The position numbers and the translations under genes are program-made. From contig JACRDL010000006.1 in NCBI GenBank assembly GCA_016218625.1, positions 1 through 34,081 on the forward strand: DNA of 34,081 nucleotides, written 5' to 3'. Below are positions 1-8,697 of this stretch, piece after piece; the first letter of the stretch is position 1; each line of letters begins with the position of its first letter. This DNA is from Elusimicrobiota bacterium. GTDB lineage: Bacteria; Elusimicrobiota; UBA8919. The notes under the pieces were generated by a model that saw only the letters and a program-made list of their open reading frames with translations, made no database searches and was not told the origin of the DNA.

Positions 1-339
1 AGAAATTATTATGATATAAAATTAGCACAGACCGACAAAGCAATTTCTGAGGAGGCGTTCCGTTCGGTGCAACAGCAACTCACATCAATGCTTTTTTCCG
101 TCTGGAACGATTTTATTAATGAAGTTGAAAGCGTAAATGTCTCACAGATGTATTTTTCGGCTGCCGAGGAGCAATCAAAAATTACTTCAACAAAATATAT
201 CAACGGGCTTGCTTCTTATCAGGACTGGTACACCGTGGAAAATGATTTTATAAATTCCGAAAAATCGCTTCTTGATGCCAAGAAAAATTCGGTAATTTCA
301 GAGGCAAACTGGAAAAATGTTCTGGGTGTGGGAGAATGA
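1..339 (+). CDS. TolC-family outer membrane efflux protein, C-terminal fragment (5' end outside window)
   Basis: The reading frame is open from the first base, so the ORF-track GTG start at 67 is only an internal codon. About 112 residues remain. They are helical and polar, with the late-TolC pattern of a 'SYQDWYTVENDFINSEKSLLDAKKN' type helix (the second long periplasmic hairpin). The stop overlaps the following adaptor gene by 4 bp (ATGA). Together with the macA- and macB-like genes downstream this gives a tolC-macA-macB order, so the protein is probably the outer-membrane duct of that exporter. The family call rests on the helical pattern and the neighbours, since the N-terminal part cannot be seen. 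Confidence 0.75.
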   Translation, partial: RNYYDIKLAQTDKAISEEAFRSVQQQLTSMLFSVWNDFINEVESVNVSQMYFSAAEEQSKITSTKYINGLASYQDWYTVENDFINSEKSLLDAKKNSVISEANWKNVLGVGE

Positions 340-1283
340 AAATGAAAAAAATAATCATCATAGTAGGTATTGTTATCGTTGTTGTTGCTGTTTTTTTATT
401 TTTGAGAAAAAACAAAAAATCAAATCAATTTCAGGAAATTCATCCGACGAGGGGCTCTATCGCCATTGAATTCCGCGAAACAGGAACTGTCAGTCCCAGA
501 AACCGTCTTGAAATAAAACCGCAGGTTTCCGGCCGGCTTGAAGATATTCTCGTCGTAGAAGGACAGAATGTGAAGAAAGGCGAGGTTCTTGCGTGGATGA
601 GTTCAACCGACCGAGCGGCGCTTTTAGATGTCGCCCGGGAAAAAGGGGATGCGGAGTTCCAAAAATGGTCTGATGCCTACAAACCGACTCCGATTATTTC
701 ACCGTTGGACGGATTTATTATCGCAAGAAGTAAAGAGCCGGGTCAAAGCGTATCGGTTAGTGATGTAATTCTGGTTATGGCGGACAAACTTATTATTGAG
801 GCAGATGTTGATGAAACAGACCTGCGGTATATGAAACTCGGGCAGGAAATTGACATATTTTTGGACGCGTATCCGGAAAAAGAATTTAACGGTATCGTTG
901 AACATATAGCATATGAATCAAAGGTAATAAATAATGTCACAGTGTACGAAGTAAAAATTAAGCCGGAAAATCCGCCGTCTAATTTTCGTGCAGGTATGAC
1001 AGCCACCATAGAAGTTACCGCCGACAAAAGAGAAAATGTCTTGCTTTTACCCGTTGATATAATCGTTGAAAAAGGCAGCAGAAAATTCGTCACCCTTAAA
1101 GTTGCCGGCGGTAAATCCGAGTTAAGAGAAATCAAAACAGGAATTACCGACGGTAAAAAAATAGAAATCACGGAGGGTGTCACGGAAGACGATATAATTT
1201 TGAGTTCGTCTAAGGTTTCCAAAAGAGATAGAACTGCGCAAACACGAATTGGCGGTATTCCCGGCATGGGTGTCCCCCGGTAA
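336..1283 (+). CDS. MacA/HlyD-like periplasmic adaptor (membrane fusion protein)
   Basis: The 315-residue protein begins with a basic tip and one N-terminal membrane segment (about residues 4-23). A biotinyl-lipoyl half-motif follows ('RNRLEIKPQVSGRLEDILVVEGQNVKKGEVL', about 55-86), then the second half ('TPIISPLDGFIIARSKEPGQSVSVSDVI', about 117-145), a beta-barrel domain and a membrane-proximal domain. The helical hairpin between the lipoyl halves is only about 30 residues, much shorter than in typical MacA, which explains the short length. It should link the inner-membrane MacB-like ABC protein to the TolC duct. Start ATG 336 overlaps the tolC stop; ATG 342 is an alternative. The specific MacA label comes from gene context; HlyD/RND adaptor is the safer family name. 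Confidence 0.88.
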   Translation: MKMKKIIIIVGIVIVVVAVFLFLRKNKKSNQFQEIHPTRGSIAIEFRETGTVSPRNRLEIKPQVSGRLEDILVVEGQNVKKGEVLAWMSSTDRAALLDVAREKGDAEFQKWSDAYKPTPIISPLDGFIIARSKEPGQSVSVSDVILVMADKLIIEADVDETDLRYMKLGQEIDIFLDAYPEKEFNGIVEHIAYESKVINNVTVYEVKIKPENPPSNFRAGMTATIEVTADKRENVLLLPVDIIVEKGSRKFVTLKVAGGKSELREIKTGITDGKKIEITEGVTEDDIILSSSKVSKRDRTAQTRIGGIPGMGVPR

Positions 1284-1286
1284 AAA

Positions 1287-1423
1287 AAATCAGCCACAGA
1301 TGAATACAGATAAGACATACCACGGAAACACGGAGGAACAGAGACACGGAAAAACTTCAGTGTTTCCGTAATTCAGTGCTTCAGTGGTAAATGTTTTTTA
1401 TCTGCGTAATCTGCGTTCAAAAA
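1287..1423. repeat. Nested palindromic dispersed repeat (family R1) between macA and macB
   Basis: The whole gap between the adaptor and ABC genes is a nested imperfect inverted repeat. The outer arms pair CAGATgAATaCAGATAA near 1296 with the ATCTGcgtaATCTGCG stretch near 1400. Inner arms are ACGGAAACAC near 1321 and GTGTTTCCGT near 1360. Related elements with the same vocabulary (ATTCAGACAGAT, CACAGAAACACAG) lie near 11628, 25343 and 27243. There is no ORF here and no clear ribosome binding site before macB. In transcribed RNA it would form a long hairpin inside the operon. Confidence 0.8.
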
Positions 1424-1424
1424 A

Positions 1425-3398
1425 ATGAACATTATTGAAATAAAAAACATTTCCAAAACATATCATCTCGGCGAGTTTGATGTTCCCGCACTTGACGGTG
1501 TTTCGCTTGAAATTGAAGAAGGCGAATTCGTTTCTATTATGGGAGCATCCGGCAGCGGGAAGTCAACGCTTCTGCATATCCTCGGTCTTTTGGACAAACC
1601 CACCTCAGGCAGTTATAAACTTGAAGACAAAGAGATATCCAAATTTTCTGATGACGAACTGGCAACTTTGCGGAACAAATTTATCGGGTTCGTTTTCCAG
1701 CAATTCAATCTTTTACCGCGGACATCTGCAAAAGAAAATGTGGAACTGCCGTTGATTTACTCCTCCAATAACACCGCCGCCGATGCAATAGCCCTGTTGA
1801 AAAAAGTTGGGCTTGGCGAAAGAGAAAACCACAAACCCAACGAACTTTCCGGCGGTCAACAGCAACGGGTAGCGATTGCCCGTGCCTTGATAAACAATCC
1901 CCTGCTTATTTTTGCCGACGAGCCGACTGGGAATCTGGACACCAAATCAGCGGCGGAAATAATTGAAATTCTTAAAGAACTGAATAATGCCGGCATTACC
2001 ATAGTTATGGTGACCCACGAACCGGATTTAGCGTCCGCTGCAAATAGAATTGTTACTTTGCAGGATGGTAAAATTATTTCAGATAAATTGCAGCTGACTC
2101 CTCGCGGATTAAAAACAAAAATTACAGAAGCAAAACAATCTTCTATTTCCGAAAATCATTTTTTGCATCCGGTTTTTAAACTTCAAAGTCTCGGCAATTA
2201 TTTTTTTCAGGCTGCACGCTCTCTTTTATCAAACAAAACCCGCTCCGCCCTATCCATTCTCGGTGTTTTAATCGGAGTCACAAGCGTTATAGCGATGCTC
2301 GCTCTGGGGACGGGTGCCAAGGAGGATGTGAAAAAGAGAATCTCATCGCTGGGTTCAAATCTTCTGACGGTCAGGTCGTCTTCCCGCCGTATCGGAGGCG
2401 TTTCTTTGGAAGCCGGTTCCGTTACCAGATTTACCCTTGAAGATGCTAATGAAATTAAGGAAAAAATTTCAGGTATTGATAAAGTTGCCGCTAATGTAAC
2501 CGGCCGCGGTCAGGTTGTTTATCGGGGTAAAAATTGGAATACAACTATTCAGGGAACTACTGAGGATTACCCGGATATGAGGAACGCCCGTCCAGCAAAA
2601 GGCAGATTTTTTACGAAGAACGAAACGATTACAAGAGCAAAAGTTGCAGTTATCGGTCAGACGGTTGTAAAACAACTTTTCGGCGACAAAATCCCGCTCG
2701 GCGAGTTCATCAAAATAAGAAGAGTTGATTTTCAGGTCATCGGTATTTTGCCGACGAAAGGTTCTTCCGGCTGGCGAGATGAAGACGACATAATAATTAT
2801 CCCTCTCAATACAGCGATGTACCGTCTGCTCGGAAAAGAATATGTTGACAGTATTGATGTTCAGGTAACGGATGCGAATTTAATGGACGAGGTCAGCGCT
2901 CAAATCAAAAAACTTATTATGGTGCTTCATCGTCTTACGGAATCGCAAAAAGATACGATTGATGTAAGAAATATGGCTGATATTCAGGAGACAATAACCT
3001 CAACGGTAAAAACATTCTCTTACCTTTTAGGTTCAATTGCATTTATAAGTTTGCTGGTCGGCGGAATAGGAATTATGAACATTATGCTTGTCTCCGTTAC
3101 TGAAAGAACGAGAGAAATAGGACTGCGTAAAGCCGTCGGTGCCGATAACGACGACATACTTTTCCAGTTTATAATTGAGTCGGTCGTTATTTGCATTTTA
3201 GGCGGTCTCATCGGGATAATGTTAGGTTCCCTGATTTCCGTTATTTTATCAAAATTTGCCGGCTGGTCGACAAAGATATCGCTGTCATCAGTTCTTCTGG
3301 CGTTTACATTTTCCGTTGCAATCGGTTTGATTTTCGGAATATGGCCCGCCAAAAAAGCATCCCGACTTAATCCTATAGACGCTCTCCGCTATGAATAA
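1425..3398 (+). CDS. macB: MacB-like ABC exporter (ATPase-permease fusion)
   Basis: At 657 residues it is close to the usual MacB length. The N-terminal nucleotide-binding domain has Walker A GASGSGKST (40-48), a Q-loop near 91, signature LSGGQ (141-145), Walker B LLIFADEPTGNLD (160-172) and an H-loop near 198. After a linker come a membrane helix ('ALSILGVLIGVTSVIAMLALGTGA'), a periplasmic MacB_PCD domain (about 300-500) and a C-terminal FtsX-type three-helix segment containing 'GGIGIMNIMLVSVTERTREIGLRKAVGA'. It should power export through the adaptor and TolC as a mechanotransmission pump. The substrate cannot be read from sequence. The stop overlaps the next gene by 8 bp. Confidence 0.93.
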   Translation: MNIIEIKNISKTYHLGEFDVPALDGVSLEIEEGEFVSIMGASGSGKSTLLHILGLLDKPTSGSYKLEDKEISKFSDDELATLRNKFIGFVFQQFNLLPRTSAKENVELPLIYSSNNTAADAIALLKKVGLGERENHKPNELSGGQQQRVAIARALINNPLLIFADEPTGNLDTKSAAEIIEILKELNNAGITIVMVTHEPDLASAANRIVTLQDGKIISDKLQLTPRGLKTKITEAKQSSISENHFLHPVFKLQSLGNYFFQAARSLLSNKTRSALSILGVLIGVTSVIAMLALGTGAKEDVKKRISSLGSNLLTVRSSSRRIGGVSLEAGSVTRFTLEDANEIKEKISGIDKVAANVTGRGQVVYRGKNWNTTIQGTTEDYPDMRNARPAKGRFFTKNETITRAKVAVIGQTVVKQLFGDKIPLGEFIKIRRVDFQVIGILPTKGSSGWRDEDDIIIIPLNTAMYRLLGKEYVDSIDVQVTDANLMDEVSAQIKKLIMVLHRLTESQKDTIDVRNMADIQETITSTVKTFSYLLGSIAFISLLVGGIGIMNIMLVSVTERTREIGLRKAVGADNDDILFQFIIESVVICILGGLIGIMLGSLISVILSKFAGWSTKISLSSVLLAFTFSVAIGLIFGIWPAKKASRLNPIDALRYE

Positions 3399-4596
3399 CG
3401 GCATTTTCAAATCACTGCGGCATAAAAATTTCCGTCTTTTTTTTATAGGGCAGACGGTTTCTATGACAGGGAGTTGGATCCAGATAACCGCATTGCCGTG
3501 GCTGGTCTACCGTCTTACTAATTCTGCAATACTTTTGGGACTTGTCGGATTTTTAAGCCAGATTTTCGTTCTTCTTTTTTCGGCAATTTCCGGCGCCGTC
3601 GCCGACCATTACAGCAAAAGAAAACTTTTAATAATAACCCAGACGCTGTTAATGTTACAGGCGGTTATTCTCGCAGCACTTACCATTTCCGGCAAAATTC
3701 AGATTTCTCACATTATTATTTTGGTGACATTTATCGGAATCGTATTCGCACTGGATATGCCCGTCCGTCAGGCATTTTTAATTGAAATGGTAGGCAGAGA
3801 GGATTTGATGAATGCCATCGCCCTGAACTCCGCGATTGTCAACGCCAGCCGCCTTGTAGGTCCCGCTATCGCCGGAATTTTAATCGCTGCCGTCGGAGAA
3901 GGTTATTGTTTTTTAATCAACGGCATAAGTTTCATCGGCGTCATTATCGTGTTGTATCTTATGAAGAATATCTCTTTAAATCCGGTTGATAAAGCGGTGT
4001 CGGTTACAAAAAAATTTTTCTCCGGACTTAAATATGTCCGCAGTTCAAAAACTATTTCGTCAATACTTTTTTTATGTGCGATGACAGGATTAATCAGCGC
4101 CTTCCCGATGGTTCTGATGCCGGTTTTTGTTAAAGATGTTTTTCATCTACATTCCTCGGGCTTGGGGATTTTTATGTCTGCTATCGGCGTGGGCGCAATT
4201 TTAGGAACGGTTAAGGTTGCCACCAGGAAAAGCACGGAAGGACTTGAGCGACTGATAGTTCACTCGGCGGTAGGTTTTGGTCTGGGGGTAGTCGCTTTCT
4301 CCCTCTCAAAAAACATTTTTTTTGCGGTTTTATTTCTCATTCTTTCGGGATATTTTATGATTTTACAGATGGCATCCAGCAACACGCTTATTCAGTTAAT
4401 CACTTCCGACAATATGCGCGGCAGAGTGATGGGATTTTTTACGATGGCGTTTATGGGTTTTGCCCCTATAGGGTGTCTGGTAAGCGGTTTTATAGCTCAC
4501 AAAATATCCGCGCCGCTGACCGTTGTCATCGGCGGATTATTATCGGTAGTTATAACGATAATTGTAGAAAAAAAGATTTTTGCAAAAAAGAGTTGA
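3391..4596 (+). CDS. MFS transporter, MFS_3/EntS-like exporter family
   Basis: This 401-residue, very hydrophobic protein has about 11-12 predicted membrane helices. The N-terminus 'FRLFFIGQTVSMTGSWIQITALPWLVYRLT' and the loop 'GAVADHYSKRKLLI' are typical of the MFS_3 family that includes the enterobactin exporter EntS. The ATG lies inside the end of macB (8-bp overlap), so the two are translationally coupled and probably share an export role, for example for siderophores, drugs or peptides. The substrate is unknown. A hairpin terminator follows within 60 bp and ends the operon. Confidence 0.88.
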   Translation: MNNGIFKSLRHKNFRLFFIGQTVSMTGSWIQITALPWLVYRLTNSAILLGLVGFLSQIFVLLFSAISGAVADHYSKRKLLIITQTLLMLQAVILAALTISGKIQISHIIILVTFIGIVFALDMPVRQAFLIEMVGREDLMNAIALNSAIVNASRLVGPAIAGILIAAVGEGYCFLINGISFIGVIIVLYLMKNISLNPVDKAVSVTKKFFSGLKYVRSSKTISSILFLCAMTGLISAFPMVLMPVFVKDVFHLHSSGLGIFMSAIGVGAILGTVKVATRKSTEGLERLIVHSAVGFGLGVVAFSLSKNIFFAVLFLILSGYFMILQMASSNTLIQLITSDNMRGRVMGFFTMAFMGFAPIGCLVSGFIAHKISAPLTVVIGGLLSVVITIIVEKKIFAKKS

Positions 4597-4627
4597 TGAA
4601 AATTATCATTAGGATTCGTAGTTAAAT

Positions 4628-4654
4628 TGACCGTGTTGTTCCGGTCATTTTTTT
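4628..4654 (+). terminator. Rho-independent terminator of the tolC-macAB-MFS operon
   Basis: A stem TGACCG/CGGTCA (4628-4633 with 4642-4647) closes an 8-nt loop and runs directly into seven T residues (4648-4654). It lies just after the MFS stop and before argG, which fits the end of the export operon. Confidence 0.75.
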
Positions 4655-4655
4655 A

Positions 4656-4684
4656 TTGTATTTTTACCGTTTTTTTAGTAAAAT
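4656..4684 (+). promoter_or_regulatory. Candidate sigma70-type promoter for argG
   Basis: TTGTAT (4656-4661) and TAAAAT (4679-4684) are 17 bp apart, between the terminator and argG. The -10 hexamer and its context (TTTAGTAAAATA) recur upstream of dapA. The -35 is weak. The implied leader is only about 14 nt but contains the GGAGG ribosome binding site at 4694-4698. Confidence 0.5.
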
Positions 4685-4704
4685 AACCAAATTGGAGGCG
4701 TGAT

Positions 4705-5907
4705 ATGAAGATAGTTCTTGCTTATTCCGGCGGTTTGGACACATCGGTAATGATAAAATGGCTGAAAGAAAATTATAGTGCGGAGGTTATTGCCTGCATT
4801 GTTGATGTCGGACAGACCGACGAGGATTTATCAAAAGTTCATCAAAAAGCATTAAAAACCGGTGCATTAAGGGCATATACCATTGACGCAAAAAAAGAGT
4901 TTGTCGAAAAATATATTTTTTCTGCAATAAAGGCGAATGCAATTTATGAGGGGAAATATTTTCTCGGAACTTCGTTAGCAAGGCCTTTAATCGCGGAAAA
5001 AGTTATTGATATAGCAAAAAAAGAAAAAGCGGATGCGGTTTCTCACGGTGCCACCGGAAAAGGCAACGATCAGGTGAGGTTTGAACTAACATTTAAGTCA
5101 TTGATGCCGTCTATAAAAATAATTGCACCTTGGAGAGAGTGGAAGTTGAAATCCCGGCAGGAAGAAATTGACTACGCGAAAAAGCACGGGATTCCGCTGC
5201 CTGTTTCAAAAGAAAAACCGTATTCATCAGACGCAAATTTGTGGCATATTTCCTACGAAGGCGGTATTTTGGAAAATCCCGCGAATTCGCCCGACGATAA
5301 AATGTTTCAAATGACCGTCTCGCCAGAAAAAGCACCTGATAAACCGATGGTAATAGATGTTTATTTTGAAAAAGGCGCGCCGACGAAAATCAACGGCAAA
5401 AAATACGGGCCCGTTGAGATAATAGAAAAATTAAATGAACTCGGCGGAAAAAACGGCATTGGCAGAGTAGATATTGTTGAAAACCGGCTGGTGGGAATGA
5501 AATCACGGGGCGTTTATGAAGCGCCTGCGGCGACCATACTTTACATTGCTCACAGAGAACTTGAGTCGTTGGTTTTAGACAGAGAAACCTCTCATTTTAA
5601 GGAAATTCTGACGGTAAAATATTCGGAATTGGTCTACTACGGCTTGTGGCAGTCCCAACTGAAAAAAGCAATTGACGGATTTATCAATGAGACGCAGAAA
5701 AATGTCAGCGGCTCCGTGAAATTAAAACTTTACAAGGGCAATTGCATTGTTTTGGGAAGAACTTCTCCGAAATCGCTTTACTGGGAAAAACTTTCAACAT
5801 TTGAAAAAGAGGATATTTACAACCAAAAAGACGCGGAGGGTTTTATAAATCTGTTCGGTCTGCCGTTAAAAGTTGAGGCAATTTTGAGAAAGAACGCTCG
5901 CAAATAA
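4705..5907 (+). CDS. argG: Argininosuccinate synthase
   Basis: The enzyme condenses citrulline and aspartate with ATP to argininosuccinate, the penultimate step of arginine synthesis. The 400-residue length is normal. The N-type ATP pyrophosphatase loop AYSGGLDTS is at 6-14, followed by the conserved '[15 protein letters not shown]' segment, 'APWREW', and '[20 protein letters not shown]'. A good GGAGG site precedes the ATG. argH follows after an intercistronic repeat of about 140 bp, so the two probably act and are transcribed together. Confidence 0.97.
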   Translation: MKIVLAYSGGLDTSVMIKWLKENYSAEVIACIVDVGQTDEDLSKVHQKALKTGALRAYTIDAKKEFVEKYIFSAIKANAIYEGKYFLGTSLARPLIAEKVIDIAKKEKADAVSHGATGKGNDQVRFELTFKSLMPSIKIIAPWREWKLKSRQEEIDYAKKHGIPLPVSKEKPYSSDANLWHISYEGGILENPANSPDDKMFQMTVSPEKAPDKPMVIDVYFEKGAPTKINGKKYGPVEIIEKLNELGGKNGIGRVDIVENRLVGMKSRGVYEAPAATILYIAHRELESLVLDRETSHFKEILTVKYSELVYYGLWQSQLKKAIDGFINETQKNVSGSVKLKLYKGNCIVLGRTSPKSLYWEKLSTFEKEDIYNQKDAEGFINLFGLPLKVEAILRKNARK

Positions 5908-6040
5908 GTTTCTTTGAGACGCTCCCCTGTGGTCGCTCTGCAATTTGCCCCTGAAGGGACTTCCTTCGGTCGCTCCTGCCGGGTATAGGTCGCAAATTGA
6001 GGCTCTTCAGAAACTTTTTGCTCGCTATGAATAATTAGAG
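5908..6040. repeat. Composite palindromic repeat (family R2) between argG and argH
   Basis: The gap is an imperfect inverted repeat. The left arm starts AGTTTCTTTGAGACGCTC and the right arm is GAGGCTCTTCAGAAACT. Inner arms are GCAATTTG (near 5941) and CAAATTGAG (near 5993). GTCGCTC words recur inside. The same arm vocabulary occurs at 22360-22556 and, more diverged, at 30306-30440. No gene is visible in it. Confidence 0.8.
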
Positions 6041-6047
6041 GTATTTT

Positions 6048-7358
6048 ATGAAATTAGAAAAATTTGTTTCATCCATTGATTACGATGTTAAACTTACGAA
6101 ATATGATATTTTCGGAAGTATTGCCCATACAAAAATGCTTGGTAATTGCGGTATTATTCCAAAAAACGATTCTAAAAAAATTATCAATGGGCTTAACTCA
6201 ATACTGAAAGATTTTGTAAATGGCAAACTGAAATTTACCGGCGAGGATATTCATACTTCAATAGAAACCGAACTCAAAAAAAGAATAGGCAATGTCGCCG
6301 GAAAAATGCACACGGCAAGAAGCAGAAACGACCAGGTGGTGTTAGACGTTCGGCTTTACCTAAAAGACGAGTTAAAAATTATTGTTGAAAAAATAGATAA
6401 AACAATTGGTACGATTAAAAATGTCGCCCAGAAAAATTTATCCGTAATTATGCCGGGATTCACCCATCTGCAAAATGCTCAGCCGGTATTATTTAGTCAC
6501 TGGTTTTTATCTTACGGTTGGATGTTGAAGAGAGACAAAGAAAGATTTCTGGACTGTTATAAAAGGGTTGATGTTATGCCGCTCGGCGCCGCCGCTTTTG
6601 CAGGGACGGAATTTCCCATAGACAGAAATTTCGTCGCAAAAGAACTCGGTTTTTCCAAAATTTCGGAAAATTCCGTTGACACCGTTTCCGACAGGGATTT
6701 TTTAATTGAATTTCTGTTTGACTGTTCAATTGTGTCAATGCATCTTTCGCGGCTTGCGGAGGAAATTATAATCTGGTCGTCTCAACAATTCGGATTTATA
6801 AAACTGTCAGGGCAATTCACTACGGGTTCGTCAATTATGCCGCAGAAAAAAAATCCGGATTTTGCGGAACTTATAAGAGGAAAAACAGGCAGAACTTATG
6901 GCAATTTAATTTCGCTTTTAACCGTGATGAAAGGACTTCCGTTGTCTTACAATAGGGATATGCAGATGGATAAAGAACCGCTTTTTGATTCCGTTGAAAC
7001 AATAAAAAATATACTTGATGTGTTGTCGGAAATGATAAATACCGTTAAAATAAACTCCGAAAAAATGTTATCCTCCTGCAAAAACGGATTTATTCTCGCA
7101 ACCGATGTCGCCGACTATCTAACATCCAAAAGTATGCCTTTCAGAACGGCGCATAATATCGTCGGTAAAATTGTGAATTATTGCATTAAAAATAAAAAAT
7201 CATTTAATAATTTGTCAATTGTAGAATGGAAAAAGTTTTCGGATAAATTTGAAAAATCCGTTTTTGAAGTTTTGGATTTTAGAAAATCAACTGAATTAAG
7301 AAAGTCAAACGGAGGAACATCATTATCGTCGGTAAAACAGCAACTGAAAAAATTATGA
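6048..7358 (+). CDS. argH: Argininosuccinate lyase
   Basis: The enzyme splits argininosuccinate to arginine and fumarate. At 436 residues it is slightly shorter than usual (about 455-465) but all core blocks are present: 'KMHTARSRNDQV' (86-97), 'PGFTHLQNAQPV' (136-147) and the fumarase/aspartase-superfamily signature GSSIMPQKKNPD (260-271), whose serine is catalytic. An 'AGAGG'-like site (TTAGAGG) precedes the ATG. The stop overlaps the next gene by 4 bp (ATGA), which ties arginine synthesis to the envelope genes that follow. Confidence 0.96.
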   Translation: MKLEKFVSSIDYDVKLTKYDIFGSIAHTKMLGNCGIIPKNDSKKIINGLNSILKDFVNGKLKFTGEDIHTSIETELKKRIGNVAGKMHTARSRNDQVVLDVRLYLKDELKIIVEKIDKTIGTIKNVAQKNLSVIMPGFTHLQNAQPVLFSHWFLSYGWMLKRDKERFLDCYKRVDVMPLGAAAFAGTEFPIDRNFVAKELGFSKISENSVDTVSDRDFLIEFLFDCSIVSMHLSRLAEEIIIWSSQQFGFIKLSGQFTTGSSIMPQKKNPDFAELIRGKTGRTYGNLISLLTVMKGLPLSYNRDMQMDKEPLFDSVETIKNILDVLSEMINTVKINSEKMLSSCKNGFILATDVADYLTSKSMPFRTAHNIVGKIVNYCIKNKKSFNNLSIVEWKKFSDKFEKSVFEVLDFRKSTELRKSNGGTSLSSVKQQLKKL

Positions 7359-8695
7359 AAAAAATTTATAGAGAGCGGAGAGTAGCGGCGGGATTGCTAT
7401 CCCCCACAATTCGGCGAATGGCAATTCGCCCGCTACTACTTTTCTTCCTACTTCCTACTTCCTGTCTCTATTCTCAGCAACTTATGGAGAGAACCCTAAC
7501 GCTTGAACAGAGCGTAGGACTTGCCATATCAAACAGCCAGCAACTTTTGTCGGCGGCTCAGGACATACAAATTGCCAAACAGCGACTTATAGAAGCCCGT
7601 GCAATAATGTATCCGCAACTTGAATTCAATGCCAATTATTCAAAATTCAATGCCGAAAGTCCACTGTTTCTTCCATCTCTTCTGGGAAACACTATTTTGC
7701 CCCAGAAAATGGGAGAACTTGACGATGTAGAAAATTATTATACAACCAAAATTTCGTTATCTCAAGTATTATGGAGTGCCGCAAAACTGAGTTCAACGAA
7801 GAAATTTGCCGAGACGGAACTGAAGACAGCCGAAAGCGATTATGGTGCAATAAAAAATAAAACGGTTGCAACCGCTGCGAAAAATTTTTACAAACTTTTG
7901 GCATTGCAAAAAAAACTTGATATCTGCAATGTATCGCTTGAAAAATTAGCAGATAGAAAAAATGATAATGCAAATTCCAAAAACAGGTTTTTAGCAGACA
8001 GGAACATTGGAAAAATTAAAGCAATCGGTGAAAAAATAAAAAAGGACTTGGAAATAGCAAGGATTGATTTTCTGGATTCCATCGGCATTGAATTGAACAC
8101 CATATTTGCTATAAAAGGCGAACTGGAATATAAAAAAGTTCCCGCCGACCTGAATAAGTGTCTTGCCTGGGCTGCGGAATATCGTCCGGAACTTAAAAAA
8201 ACCCAGTTGCAGGAACAGATGGACGCTCTCTCTGTTAATCTGTCGCTCTCCGGCCGCTATCCGACCGTTGCCCTCGGAGGAAATTACCAACTTGAAGATA
8301 AACAGTGGCCTTTTGAAAAAAAATCATGGAATGCCACAGTTAATTTAACCCTTCCTATTTTTGACGGATTTGGACAATTCGCCAGAATAAAACAAAAAAA
8401 ATATCAGTATAGAAAGGCGCAGATTAACAGGGCAAACATCTCGGATGCGATAAAAGCGGAAGTGAGAAAATCCTTTATTGAGTATGAGTATGCAATTGAG
8501 AAATATGAAAAGAAAATCAAAGAAGCGGAGACGATTGCCGATACTTCGGAATTATATAAAAATATTTCATCCTCGGAATATATAGAAATTTCCGAACAGA
8601 TTTTACAAATGCGGTTGGAATATATTGATGCTGTGAGAGATGTCATTATCGCAAAAATTGATTTAGAAACCGTCGTCGGCAAGAACTTTGAATAA
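7355..8695 (+). CDS. TolC-family outer membrane protein
   Basis: This 446-residue protein has the OEP pattern: 'LTLEQSVGLAISNSQQLLSAAQDIQIAKQRLIEARAIMYPQLEFNANYS' at the start, a central 'LNLTLPIFDGFGQFARIKQKKYQYRKAQ'-type repeat, and two long helical hairpins. The signal peptide core is LLLFFLLPTSCLYS. Translation may start at 7355 (overlapping argH) or at ATG 7418, which gives a cleaner signal peptide (MAIRPLLLFF). The first 27 codons of the long form are made of three nested hairpins (see repeat), and the signal core contains a (CTTCCTA)3 tandem repeat. No pump or adaptor gene adjoins it, so its partner is unknown. Confidence 0.85.
   Translation: MKKIYRERRVAAGLLSPTIRRMAIRPLLLFFLLPTSCLYSQQLMERTLTLEQSVGLAISNSQQLLSAAQDIQIAKQRLIEARAIMYPQLEFNANYSKFNAESPLFLPSLLGNTILPQKMGELDDVENYYTTKISLSQVLWSAAKLSSTKKFAETELKTAESDYGAIKNKTVATAAKNFYKLLALQKKLDICNVSLEKLADRKNDNANSKNRFLADRNIGKIKAIGEKIKKDLEIARIDFLDSIGIELNTIFAIKGELEYKKVPADLNKCLAWAAEYRPELKKTQLQEQMDALSVNLSLSGRYPTVALGGNYQLEDKQWPFEKKSWNATVNLTLPIFDGFGQFARIKQKKYQYRKAQINRANISDAIKAEVRKSFIEYEYAIEKYEKKIKEAETIADTSELYKNISSSEYIEISEQILQMRLEYIDAVRDVIIAKIDLETVVGKNFE
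7381..7437. repeat. Nested hairpins inside the 5' coding end of the TolC-like gene
   Basis: The arms AGTAGCGG (7381-7388) and CCGCTACT (7430-7437) enclose GGGAT/ATCCC (7390-7394 with 7399-7403) and GGCGAAT/ATTCGCC (7413-7419 with 7424-7430). The repeat lies between the possible start codons at 7355 and 7418. It reads as a palindromic element absorbed into the N-terminus. Confidence 0.7.
7444..7464 (+). repeat. Heptamer tandem repeat (CTTCCTA)x3 in signal-peptide codons
   Basis: Three consecutive 7-nt units (CTTCCTA, CTTCCTA, CTTCCTG) encode part of the hydrophobic core and cleavage region of the TolC-like signal peptide. A gain or loss of one unit would shift the frame. Confidence 0.75.
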
Positions 8696-8697
8696 AA

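Noticed and set aside
743-1318. 191-residue minus-strand ORF opposite the MacA-like gene
   Set aside because: Antisense shadow of a clear family member; serine-rich composition typical of reversed AT-rich coding, no motif and no ribosome binding site.
5908-6047. Possible structured RNA gene or riboswitch before argH
   Set aside because: The hairpin recurs with the same arms before unrelated genes (22358, 30306), so it is a dispersed repeat and not an arginine-specific leader.
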